This document shows, in pieces, positions 43,075 through 51,522 of a stretch of DNA of 64,000 bases. The position numbers and the translations under genes are program-made. The DNA comes from Metabacillus arenae (GTDB lineage Bacteria; Bacillota; Bacilli; Bacillales; Bacillaceae). The stretch spans positions 124,001 to 188,000 of the forward strand of contig NZ_JACXAI010000005.1 in NCBI RefSeq assembly GCF_014773385.1, given 5' to 3'. Positions within the stretch are counted from its first letter, which is position 1. Each line of letters opens with the position of its first letter. The notes below the pieces were generated by a model. The model did no database searches. It worked only from the letters and a program-made list of their open reading frames with translations, and was not told where the DNA came from.

Positions 43075-44418
43075 CTAATTGAATACTCTGGTCGCTTTGC
43101 CGAACGTACGAGGAATATCGTGTCTGATTACGACTTCGCAATGTATCCCAATCCGATCAGCCATATGCTTTTGAATTTTTGCCGCCAATTGCTCGTCACT
43201 TAGCTTTGTCCGAAACTTCTCGGCTTCGATTGTGAGTACTCCTTGATCCATCTTAAGGTGATACCATAAACCTACTTCGGGAATCTCCATGAGAAAGTGC
43301 TCGATCAAGAATGGAGAATAGTCTTCGGTGCCCAAGCGCAGCATATGCTCCATTCGGCCTCTAAGCTGCATAACGTCCATTGTAATTCCGCAATCGCATT
43401 TGGATTTTTGTAAGTTGCCAAGATCCCCGGTCCGGTAGCGCACCATCGGCATTCCTTCACGCAGCAGCGTCGTCACAACGATTTCTCCCGTTCGACCGTA
43501 CGGAAGCACTTCCTCCGAAACCGGATCAACGATTTCGACTTTCACATGCCCTTCCATGACGTGATACCCTTTATGCTTACTGCATTCTACACCGACAACT
43601 CCGCACTCGGTTGAGCCGTAGAAGAACGAGACTTCGCATCCCCACCACTTTTCCAGCCGTTCGCGGAAGGGGGAAGAGCATCCTTCGCCAGTAAGCCATA
43701 TTTTCTTCAGGCGAATATCTTCCCCAATTTTTATACCAAACTTCTCGCCTTCTTCTGCTAAGAGTGCTGCGTAAGAAGGGGTTGTAGTAAGGACAGTGGC
43801 TTGAAATTCCTTCATTAATTCTAACGACTTATCGATAGGAGCCATGTAACCGCCTTTGCCAAGCGAAAGAACCATCGTACCAAACGCAAATTGAAATAAT
43901 CGCTGAAATCCAAGGCCGGGCAGTGCAAATTCATAAGGCAGCGCAATTGCCGCGACATCATCGTCCGACTCCTTAAACAGCTCCAAATACTTCGGCAGCA
44001 GATCGTATACATATTGATCAGCTAATGTGTAAGAGGTATATATTGGCTTACCCGATGTGCCGCTAGTAAGGTGAACTTGGCCTATTTCTTTCGAATCGAC
44101 GCATAATATCTTTTCTTTATCACCTCTAATGACATCTTTCTTCAGCATCGGTACGGAAGCTAATTGTTTTAAACTATCGATTTTAGGCACTGTGAAGCCT
44201 GCCTCTTTCAATGTCGAACGGTAGTATTCATTTCGGTTCCACACATGAGCAAGAGTGGCGTTAACAGCTTTTAACTGATAATCTTCTATTTTTTGATGAG
44301 GAAGTATTTCAATGGTTTTTCCTTCATCATCCAATTGCTTATAAAATTCCTTGAATTGTTCTAGATGGGATGAATGTTCGTCAATGGAAACTGACATCTT
44401 ATGAGTTTGAAACTTCAT
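43075..44418 (-). CDS. PaaK-like adenylate-forming enzyme A (phenylacetate-CoA-ligase family)
   Basis: 447 residues, perfect AAAGGAGG before the ATG. TSGTSGKP at 118-125, FYGSTECG near 266-273, RYRTGD at 327-332 and CDCG at 341-344 are the standard PaaK motifs, followed by the small C-terminal domain. This member keeps all canonical motifs, so it is the best candidate to activate 4-hydroxybenzoate made by the downstream genes. First gene of the operon A-B-DAHP synthase-chorismate lyase. Confidence 0.88.
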   Translation of the reverse strand: MKFQTHKMSVSIDEHSSHLEQFKEFYKQLDDEGKTIEILPHQKIEDYQLKAVNATLAHVWNRNEYYRSTLKEAGFTVPKIDSLKQLASVPMLKKDVIRGDKEKILCVDSKEIGQVHLTSGTSGKPIYTSYTLADQYVYDLLPKYLELFKESDDDVAAIALPYEFALPGLGFQRLFQFAFGTMVLSLGKGGYMAPIDKSLELMKEFQATVLTTTPSYAALLAEEGEKFGIKIGEDIRLKKIWLTGEGCSSPFRERLEKWWGCEVSFFYGSTECGVVGVECSKHKGYHVMEGHVKVEIVDPVSEEVLPYGRTGEIVVTTLLREGMPMVRYRTGDLGNLQKSKCDCGITMDVMQLRGRMEHMLRLGTEDYSPFLIEHFLMEIPEVGLWYHLKMDQGVLTIEAEKFRTKLSDEQLAAKIQKHMADRIGIHCEVVIRHDIPRTFGKATRVFN

Positions 44419-44923
44419 CTAAATCCTCCTTTCCATGTATTCTTAATAACGCGGCCTATACAGAATGTACCAATGGCCCTGAGATAGAGATAGGACAACA
44501 TCTTACGACCACCTGAAGCCTAATATCGATTGTGGAGATCCCAACGGACAACTATCATTGCGTCTCTTTGAAAATAAAGTTATAGAAATGTAAAGCCGTA
44601 CAGAATCTGCGCAGGCGAAATCTCCTGCCATTTGTATCGGTTTCTATAAAGGTCTCTTGTGATCTAGGATTCATAAAGATAGGATATACCGATAAATTCC
44701 CAGGATTTCACCTGCTTTGACCTTTTTATCAAGACCTTTAGGTTCCCGTCTTTCGCATTCGCCGAGCGAACACGTCACATAAAATTGATTAAATCACCTT
44801 CAAGAAGTAAAGAATGTGTGAGGGCACGGTCCTTGCAAAAAGGCGTAACCATTCCCGCTCTATAAAGAGCTTTGCAGCCTCGGATATACTACGAATTGTT
44901 TCCTTAGATAGTTTTGATCAGCT
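44419..44923. other. 505-base region upstream of the ligase operon
   Basis: No frame is coherent on either strand. It must contain the promoters of the operon and of neighbouring small genes; no sigma-A consensus stands out. Confidence 0.4.
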
Positions 44924-45067
44924 CTAATAATTTCTTGCTTCAATCTTTTTGCACTTTCTTATCTTTTTTGCTTTTATCTTTAACCTGCTTTTCTTCGATT
45001 TTTTTGCCAACTTCTCTTTTACTTTTTCTACTTTTTTCTCTTTTTTATTTAGCTTTCTATCATTCAT
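44924..45067 (-). CDS. 47-residue lysine-rich small protein
   Basis: ATG at 45067 preceded by GGAAGGAGTGGAG. About half of the residues are Lys or Arg (NDRKLNKKEKKVEKVKEKL...). A seven-A run inside could shift the frame to a more acidic ending (KIEEKQVKDKSKKDKKVQKD). Unrecognised; lies upstream of the ligase operon on the same strand. Confidence 0.45.
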   Translation of the reverse strand: MNDRKLNKKEKKVEKVKEKLAKKSKKSRLKIKAKKIRKCKKIEARNY

Positions 45068-45231
45068 GTTCTCCACTCCTTCCTTTACTCTTTATGAAAT
45101 GCAAGGAAAGTCAGACTTGATTCGGACAAAAACACATTTTATTAAAATGTGAGTATTCCATCTAAACCGTTCATATAAACCATACATATCGTAATTAGCA
45201 CAAATGTTTATTTTAAGGAGGGGGTTAATCC

Positions 45232-46149
45232 GTGTTGTTATTCGGCTTGGAGAATGATCAAGACTTTCAATATCTGAATACACGTCTTCTAATAAGCTGT
45301 CCAGCCAGTGGTTCAGATCAGGGTGGATTATTTTTGTTAGACTTTAAAAATAACGCTTTGGAGAAGCTATACACCGGCAGTTGTTCGGGAATGACATTGG
45401 TTAAGGATCGATTATTCGTAACGTCCGACGATAATCAAATCATTACTATGGACCAGAGATTCCAAGTCATCCAGAAAACGAAACACTTGAAACTCGATTT
45501 TCACGACATCGTTAAGTTTAATGATAATGTTGTTTTGGTTGTGGAAACGGCGATTAATGCGATCGGATGCTATGAGACCGATACGTTCACCCGAATAGGG
45601 GAGATTCGATTCAATTCTGCGGACAAAGACGTTCATCATATTAATGACATTTGGTTGGATGGTCGTACTTTATATGTTTCTATGTTTTCTCCCTATGGTA
45701 AATGGTATCTGGAGCCAATTCATAAAAACGGTGGGATTGTCGCGATTGATTTGACCGATTTTCATCCCCGTCAACACCTCGACATAGACCCGGCGAATCA
45801 TGTCGTCGTAAAGAGTTTGTATATGCCTCATTCGATAATGGTGCATCAAAACAAACTATCTTATTGCGACTCTATGTCGTTCAGTGTCATAACCGGGGAC
45901 GAAGCGCCAATTCAACTACCAGGTTTTACACGCGGACTTGCAATAACGGACGATACGATCTTTATCGGTCAGAGCAGGATGCGGCATGTTTTACGAATCC
46001 CTCATGAGTTCTCGAATTGCTGCTTGGATGGCGGAATCTATGTCTACAATCCCGAATTTAGAATCTCTCGATTTGTATCATTGCCAGCGCAACAAGTGTA
46101 TCAGATTCTTGTTCTTGACCCGATTATTTCATTGGGAGGGGAAAATTGA
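45232..46149 (+). CDS. DUF4915-like beta-propeller protein
   Basis: 305 residues from a GTG with AAGGAGGGGG upstream. Pattern typical of DUF4915/TIGR03032 proteins: LLISCPA...GGLFLLDF, FHDIVKF, DVHHINDIW...VSMFSPYGKW, GGIVAIDL, MPHSIMVHQNKLSYCDS, PGFTRGLAITDDTIFIGQSRMR. Repeated beta-strand blocks suggest a propeller; function unknown, some relatives sit beside glycosyltransferases. Its stop lies one base before the TPR gene, so the two are co-translated. Confidence 0.72.
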   Translation: MLLFGLENDQDFQYLNTRLLISCPASGSDQGGLFLLDFKNNALEKLYTGSCSGMTLVKDRLFVTSDDNQIITMDQRFQVIQKTKHLKLDFHDIVKFNDNVVLVVETAINAIGCYETDTFTRIGEIRFNSADKDVHHINDIWLDGRTLYVSMFSPYGKWYLEPIHKNGGIVAIDLTDFHPRQHLDIDPANHVVVKSLYMPHSIMVHQNKLSYCDSMSFSVITGDEAPIQLPGFTRGLAITDDTIFIGQSRMRHVLRIPHEFSNCCLDGGIYVYNPEFRISRFVSLPAQQVYQILVLDPIISLGGEN

Positions 46150-46150
46150 A

Positions 46151-47395
46151 ATGAAAAAAAACGACACATTTATGAAGCAATTCGAGGAAGGAAAAAGGGT
46201 TCTTATGAAAGGCGTAGACGGAGATAATAAGGCGGTGAAAAACGCCTATGAGATTTTCTTAAAGCTTCGCAAAACCGAGCCCGACAATGCTCTAATTGAA
46301 GCCTATTACGGTAGCACTCTTGTGCTATTAGCACGAGATGCTGTTCAGCCTCTGGAAAAAGCGGATAAAGCGCAGGAAGGACTAGATTCATTGAATCAAG
46401 CAATTTCCATGGACCCGAACCAGAAGGAAATTCGGTTGTTGCGTGCGAATGTATGTCTGAGACTGCCAGAATCCTTCTTCCATTGCTCACAGACGGCGAT
46501 CGAAGACTTCTCCTTCCTGCTGGATCGTTATAAAGAAGATCCTAGTTACCTTACTAATAAGCAAGTAAGGGAAATTATAGAGGATTTAAGCGCTGCTTAC
46601 CAAAATGCAGGAAAATTGAGCGAAGCGAATGAAGTATTGCAGCAATTAACCCAGTCGAATAGACAATTGGAAAAAAAAAGCGAGAAGGATATCGAGATTT
46701 TTCTTGAGCAGGTTATTCCATTACACAAGGACGCCTTGGGAGGCAATAAAAAGGCCGTTCAAGACATGCAGCAGTTGGTGGAAAGGGCGCGATCCGACTA
46801 TCCGGGCCACCCGCTTGTGGATGCATACTATGGCATCACCATGATGCTAATCGCTCGGGATAAGACATCACCGTTGAGTAGATTGAAGGGTTCGAAAGCA
46901 GGCCTGAAGATTCTTGATGGAGCGGTAAGTGCCGCCCCTCAGAATGGCAGGATCCGACTGCTGCGAGGCAGAGCCGCATATAGATTGCCTGAAAAATATT
47001 TCCACCGGGCCCACACGGTGATTGAAGATTACACCTTTCTCATCGATCAGAAAATGCATGAAGAAGGCTTCCTTGAGACCAATAATTACTTGAAGCTTAT
47101 CTACGAACTTGGCGAAGTATATTGCCGGATCGGTCGAAATCAGGCTGCGATTATGTGCTGGAGGAGGCTGACGAACGAAACGCAGGATTCTGATTTTCTG
47201 CATCTCCTCAAGCTAAAGCTTAAATCTTTGGAAGGGAAACCCGCTGTTGAGCATATACCGAACACTGAGAGCCCCACATCAATTTTGATAAGAAAGGCCG
47301 TTCGTGCCGCCGGGAGCGAGCTCCTGAGCTGGGCGGAGCAGCAAAAGAAAGAAGAAACTCCTCGCAATCGGCTGAATCAGAAAGGACGGCGCTAG
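46151..47395 (+). CDS. TPR-type protein made of two tandem homologous halves
   Basis: 414 residues, GGGAGGGG before the ATG. Two long repeats of about 160 residues: KAVKNAYEIFLKLRKTEPDN..AYYGSTLVLLARD..RLLRANVCLRLPESFFH..AIEDFSFLLDR and KAVQDMQQLVERARSDYPGH..AYYGITMMLIARD..RLLRGRAAYRLPEKYFH..VIEDYTFLIDQ, each holding several TPR-like helical pairs. A scaffold or binding protein rather than an enzyme. In operon with the propeller gene and followed by small helical protein B. Confidence 0.78.
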   Translation: MKKNDTFMKQFEEGKRVLMKGVDGDNKAVKNAYEIFLKLRKTEPDNALIEAYYGSTLVLLARDAVQPLEKADKAQEGLDSLNQAISMDPNQKEIRLLRANVCLRLPESFFHCSQTAIEDFSFLLDRYKEDPSYLTNKQVREIIEDLSAAYQNAGKLSEANEVLQQLTQSNRQLEKKSEKDIEIFLEQVIPLHKDALGGNKKAVQDMQQLVERARSDYPGHPLVDAYYGITMMLIARDKTSPLSRLKGSKAGLKILDGAVSAAPQNGRIRLLRGRAAYRLPEKYFHRAHTVIEDYTFLIDQKMHEEGFLETNNYLKLIYELGEVYCRIGRNQAAIMCWRRLTNETQDSDFLHLLKLKLKSLEGKPAVEHIPNTESPTSILIRKAVRAAGSELLSWAEQQKKEETPRNRLNQKGRR

Positions 47396-47451
47396 TCCAT
47401 GCTGCAACAGGGCATAGGAAGGAAAGTTTCTTTTGAAAGGAGGTGACACGC

Positions 47452-47700
47452 ATGTCTAAAGATGCGTTTAAGAAGATCGTTAAGAATATAAGGAAACAAA
47501 CCGAGCCGATCATTGCAACTGCTTTGATCAATGGTGCTACCCGAGTCAGCAATGAAATGAATGATGTGGTGAGTGATGGAAATCAGTCTCCCCGAATCCT
47601 ATTGCGAAAAATCGCTATAACCTTGAGGAGTGGTGTCATAGCAACCGGACAAGAAATGATAACGAGTGGGGTAGAGAGTATTAAGAAAAACCGGGCATAA
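47452..47700 (+). CDS. small helical protein B, paralogue of the protein at 39841
   Basis: 82 residues from the ATG at 47452, AAAGGAGGTGA 5 bases upstream. All-helical and basic; its C-terminal block GVIATGQEMITSGVESIKK is shared with the protein at 39841-40119. Third gene of the plus-strand operon propeller-TPR-small protein. Confidence 0.7.
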   Translation: MSKDAFKKIVKNIRKQTEPIIATALINGATRVSNEMNDVVSDGNQSPRILLRKIAITLRSGVIATGQEMITSGVESIKKNRA

Positions 47701-47810
47701 CCGCCTGGTCCTTTATCATGATGTGAGGACATCCGATAGTTTGTATTCCTGGCCATGAATGCCTTTGTAGTATTCTGGATACATTTATGCTCTAGGTCGG
47801 ATCGCCTCCA

Positions 47811-48464
47811 TTCATAATGTCAAAATCTCGTTCGCCATCATAAGGAATTGCCTCTTCCTCATGACAAGCAAAGCATTGATAGTTGATGGCTTGTTTCACA
47901 TACTGCTTTTTCACTAACTCGCTATCCTGAGGACAGACTTCTCCTTTGTATTTAAAATAATACGAATACTTGAGTCAATTCATCGGATCTTTCCCTGTCT
48001 GGTGTTGTATTCTCTCTCTCCAATTTCTTTTACGAACCATTCGTTTCACTTTCACGATTTGACGACGACTGGATTGTGGAAATAAGCTGATTTTTTCTTT
48101 GCTTTGACGTTTGAGGCGATGTGAATATCCCCTATAATAGCGAATTGTTTAAAATGTTCACCAGGTATGTGAGGCACTAATCATCCGATAAATGCTTCTA
48201 CCAAGAGCGTTTTGTTTTATCGAGACGTATTTAAACGTTACATACTCCCCACCATATTCCCCGCGTCCTAACCCTATCTCAGGTCAACGAATTTATCTTG
48301 CAATATATTGAGCTGCTCTTTGACATTCCCTTTCTGTTTCGGTGCATGCACATAGAAGCCTTCCCCATTCTTCGAGTAGGCTTTTTGTAATAAGGGTTGT
48401 GCTTCTTTCTTCTCCCTTTACTTCGGTATGGTACTCGTTTGACAACATGACAACCCTTGCACAC
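47811..48464 (-). mobile_element. remnant of an IS91-family (Y2 rolling-circle type) transposase gene
   Basis: Fragments in several minus-strand frames match the order of IS91/IS801-type transposases: CKGCHVVKRVPYRSKGR of the N-terminal zinc-binding domain (about 48420-48464), then YGGEYVTFKYV and FIGxLVPHIPGEHFKQFAIIG, then YSHRLKRQSKEKI-like and KYKGEVCPQDSELV at the C-terminal end. Stops and frameshifts, and the loss of most of the middle including the catalytic tyrosines, make it inactive. It lies between the TPR operon and the ligase-TPR fusion. Confidence 0.72.
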
Positions 48465-48504
48465 GAATAGTTTAAACTTTTTTACCTTTTATTCTCGCTA
48501 TTTT

Positions 48505-50268
48505 TTATAAATGCTTGCGTTTTTTTGCTTGCTGCAATAATTGTGCCGCCCTTTCATGCATTGGCTCTAGAGCCAATGCTGCTTTTAATGCTTCTATCGC
48601 TTTAACTGGATCATCCGTTTTCATATAGCATTCAGCCAGGGATACCCATATTTCAACATCATTCATCCCCTGGTCGATACAATAACGGAATTCATTAATT
48701 GCTACGGCGGGATCTCCCCCTAGCATATCCGGCGTATTTAACAATTTGGATCCGTTCATTCTCCTAGCGAGTGGCAATGTCGGATCGATTTCAAGGGCGG
48801 TCGTAATCTCGTTTTCCAGCATCGAAAAAAGTTCAATTTTCTCCGTCAAACTCCAAGCGGCATCGATCTTACGACCGTAAACCGCAGCCAGCCATGCATG
48901 CGCTTCCGCACTGTGGGGACTCAGAGCTACCGCCTCTTCGAACAATTGCTGTGCTTTCTCGTACTTGCAGCTCATAAACTCGTTGTAACCGCGACGAAGC
49001 AAGTCCCGCAGTAGAATGAAGCTGCTTATGTCGGGATCTTCGTTGTCGCGCTTACAAATATAGACCTGTCTCTTTGAAGCAACATTTCGTGCGAGCTCAT
49101 CCCGGTTAAGCAGCGTACCGAAGCCGATCTCCGCGGTTACCGTCACCTTCAGCATTTCGGATAATTGAACCTGAATTCCCTCCAACGACCAATCGGCATA
49201 TCGCTCCGAATCGAGAATCATATGAAATCCGTTCTCTTGCTGCATAGCTTTCCAAGCATCGGGTACGGGAGCTAACGAGTATATGGCGTCCTGAATATCC
49301 TTGTCATCCAACACAATCTCCCCAAATCTAATTCTATCCTTCAGTCGACCATAATGGACGAGCTTGCTTTCGGTTTGGCCGCATGCGCATAAACCCTGCT
49401 CGACGGAGATCACGTCTTCGTTGAGATACCGCAGCAGCGGTGAAGCTTGATGGGACAATGTCGTAATCGCAGCGAGCCCCCTCTCCCCCGGTTTGACAAG
49501 CCCGGAACCATCTTCCTTCAGCGCTTCAACCACAACGTCCTGCTCTAAGACATGCATCATGCCATGCTCGCACATAGCTGCAATATTAGCAGTCTCGGCA
49601 GTACCGTATATATCAATTATTGGAACACCCCACTTCTGTTTCAAATGCTCCTTTCGACGTTTACCCACTACTTCTCCGGTAACAATGATCGCCCGAAGAG
49701 AGGAGAAATGCTCGCTGCTGTTTAAACCAAGCAAGCGCGCCGTCTCGGCCAACAATTCTATCTCGCGAGGAGATCCGGCAATGATCGTGACGTTCAATCG
49801 ATTCATGAGATCAAGCACCTTAGGATAAGGTGTAACCGTACTATACTCGGGGATGATCGTCGCTCCCACTTGAAGGCAGGTTTGCTGCATTAGAAATGCG
49901 GTAGCCGTCAATCCATGTGGAAATCGAAGCAGTACAATGTCTTCTTTGTCAAACCGTACCCCGCACCCTTTTATTTGTCTTATGCCAGTTTCCAAATCCT
50001 CCTTCGTAAACCAAGCAGATGCCGGTTCTCCAGAAGTGCCGAACGATTCGCAATAATGCACCGCTTCTTTACGGTCAACAGCAAGATGGTCAAGTGCTCC
50101 TGCCTTTCGAAGTTCGCCTTTTACTGTAATCGGCAATGTTGAGATTTGCTTTAGTCCTATGTTCATCAGATTATAATCCGCTAATTTTCGTTTGTAAAAT
50201 GGCGAATCCGTTAAACGTACCAGTAAATCCTTTAATTTTCTCTCTCTCTCCAGCTTGTCGTCAGACAT
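48505..50268 (-). CDS. PaaK-like adenylate-forming enzyme C fused to a C-terminal TPR domain
   Basis: 587 residues. Residues 1-405 are a PaaK-like module parallel to enzyme B (FGTSGEP at 76-82, YGTAETA near 220, RYLNED, CACGQTE). Residues about 410-587 hold TPR helices (YNEFMSCKYEKAQQLFEEAVALSP, AWLAAVYG, VSLAECYMKTDDPVKAIEALKAALALEP). No CoA-ligase C-terminal cap of usual length. An enzyme-scaffold fusion; with the separate TPR protein nearby it suggests a multi-protein assembly. Single gene, upstream DNA at 50269-50584 shows nothing definite. Confidence 0.83.
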   Translation of the reverse strand: MSDDKLERERKLKDLLVRLTDSPFYKRKLADYNLMNIGLKQISTLPITVKGELRKAGALDHLAVDRKEAVHYCESFGTSGEPASAWFTKEDLETGIRQIKGCGVRFDKEDIVLLRFPHGLTATAFLMQQTCLQVGATIIPEYSTVTPYPKVLDLMNRLNVTIIAGSPREIELLAETARLLGLNSSEHFSSLRAIIVTGEVVGKRRKEHLKQKWGVPIIDIYGTAETANIAAMCEHGMMHVLEQDVVVEALKEDGSGLVKPGERGLAAITTLSHQASPLLRYLNEDVISVEQGLCACGQTESKLVHYGRLKDRIRFGEIVLDDKDIQDAIYSLAPVPDAWKAMQQENGFHMILDSERYADWSLEGIQVQLSEMLKVTVTAEIGFGTLLNRDELARNVASKRQVYICKRDNEDPDISSFILLRDLLRRGYNEFMSCKYEKAQQLFEEAVALSPHSAEAHAWLAAVYGRKIDAAWSLTEKIELFSMLENEITTALEIDPTLPLARRMNGSKLLNTPDMLGGDPAVAINEFRYCIDQGMNDVEIWVSLAECYMKTDDPVKAIEALKAALALEPMHERAAQLLQQAKKRKHL

Positions 50269-50584
50269 GGATAACTCTCCCTTTCAAATATCTTCAGCCC
50301 AACATTGCAGTTTGTCGTATATCATGATCTTCCAATACCAGGCATGCCATCGCCTCTATGACCGGCACGATTCTCGGCACCATTCATATATAAAGAAATA
50401 CATAATATTTATATGCCCTTGCTTTTGATATGTTCTCGGCTAATGCCAATGTTAACCGTATCGTTATGCCAAAATAAATGGATAAGAAGGTTTTGTCTGC
50501 AATCATTGTGAAATATTTTCTTTAGCATAACGATACTTGATATGCAAGAAGCGACCAGGCATATGAACCAAGGTTATTCCTACT
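50269..50584. other. non-coding region upstream of the ligase-TPR fusion
   Basis: No supported gene or repeat; presumably the promoter region of the 48505-50268 gene. Confidence 0.35.
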
Positions 50585-50764
50585 TTGGTTATTGTTAATC
50601 CAGCAATATGGCTGCTATTATTAATGGGAAGTTATATCCATGAAAAGAAAGTTCATTTATCAGCCTTAGACAAACAAAATCCAACGGATAAAGAGATAAG
50701 GGACACATTAAAGTCCCTTTCTATTTTAGCATCACTTATGATACGGTTACCGCGCTGTCTGTAA
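50585..50764 (+). pseudogene. membrane-protein remnant running into the att-like repeat
   Basis: Frame with NPAIWLLLLMGSYIHEKKV and DKQNPTDKEIRDTLKSLSILASL, protein-like but without start or ribosome site. The coding character fades where the 13-base rlmH-like sequence begins (50734), so it may be a gene cut by an insertion. Confidence 0.4.
50734..50746. other. att-like direct repeat matching the rlmH 3' end
   Basis: ACTTATGATACGG, identical to 53918-53930 inside the rlmH end and in the same orientation. Read on the minus strand it is CCGTATCATAAGT followed by GATGC, very close to known SCC attachment sequences. Confidence 0.6.
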
Positions 50765-50850
50765 CGGCAAGTTATAGGCCCTTGACGATGTGTAGCAGGA
50801 GAATTTTACTATATCTAGCCGCACCATAAACCATCCGCCAAATATTGCTG

Positions 50851-51399
50851 TTATTCCAAGATCCCCGCTTCAACCACTCTCCAGACCCCTTCAAATTCTC
50901 TTTTAATATCAATCAGTAACCACTTTTCTGCAAAGGCAGGCGCGGAAAACCAGGAGAATGCCAACAGAAGGGCATGTAAAAGTCCGTTGTCTTCGATTTT
51001 ACTTGCCGCTTTTAAGCTTCCCACTAAATCTTCAATGTGTCGGGCCCATACAATTGGATTTCCATCAATATAGGTAGTATATAACTTGAACATTTCTGGC
51101 TCACGTAAATAAGATTGATATTTTGATTCGCTTAAACTCCATAGCCAGTCATGAACGATTTCCTTTGTAGATGAATAATTTTCAGTTTCAAAAGGAAAAA
51201 GTATTGCCAATTCATGATTAAGCCATGAACTTGCAAGAGCAGTCCATAGTTCTTCTTTTCCTGTGAAATACTTATAGATCGCCGCATGAGTCGTTCCTAG
51301 TTCATTTGCGACTTTTGAAAGATTAACTTTCTCCATGCCTTGTTCAGCCACCATTCGGTGAGCGGTTTCCAATATTAGTTCTCTGCTTAAACTTTTCAT
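50851..51399 (-). CDS. TetR-family regulator, divergent from an SDR gene
   Basis: 182 residues from the ATG at 51399 (an ATG 15 bases upstream is possible; neither has a strong site). Helix-turn-helix at about residues 24-44 (NLSKVANELGTTHAAIYKYFTGKEEL), variable ligand domain after it. Inverted repeats of 13 bases lie in the space shared with the divergent SDR gene, so it probably represses both. Confidence 0.87.
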   Translation of the reverse strand: MKSLSRELILETAHRMVAEQGMEKVNLSKVANELGTTHAAIYKYFTGKEELWTALASSWLNHELAILFPFETENYSSTKEIVHDWLWSLSESKYQSYLREPEMFKLYTTYIDGNPIVWARHIEDLVGSLKAASKIEDNGLLHALLLAFSWFSAPAFAEKWLLIDIKREFEGVWRVVEAGILE

Positions 51400-51442
51400 G
51401 CATTCATTATACATACAAACACTTTCAGTTACAACTATTGAC

Positions 51443-51489
51443 TTTTGTAACTAAACAGTATATCTTAATATTATTATTTAGTTACAAAA
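51443..51489. promoter_or_regulatory. inverted-repeat operator between tetR and SDR
   Basis: TTTTGTAACTAAA at 51443-51455 and its exact reverse complement TTTAGTTACAAAA at 51477-51489, separated by 21 bases. A further AGTTACAACT lies nearby. Confidence 0.75.
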
Positions 51490-51522
51490 ATTAAAATTTG
51501 TAACCAACAGAGGAGAAACAAT

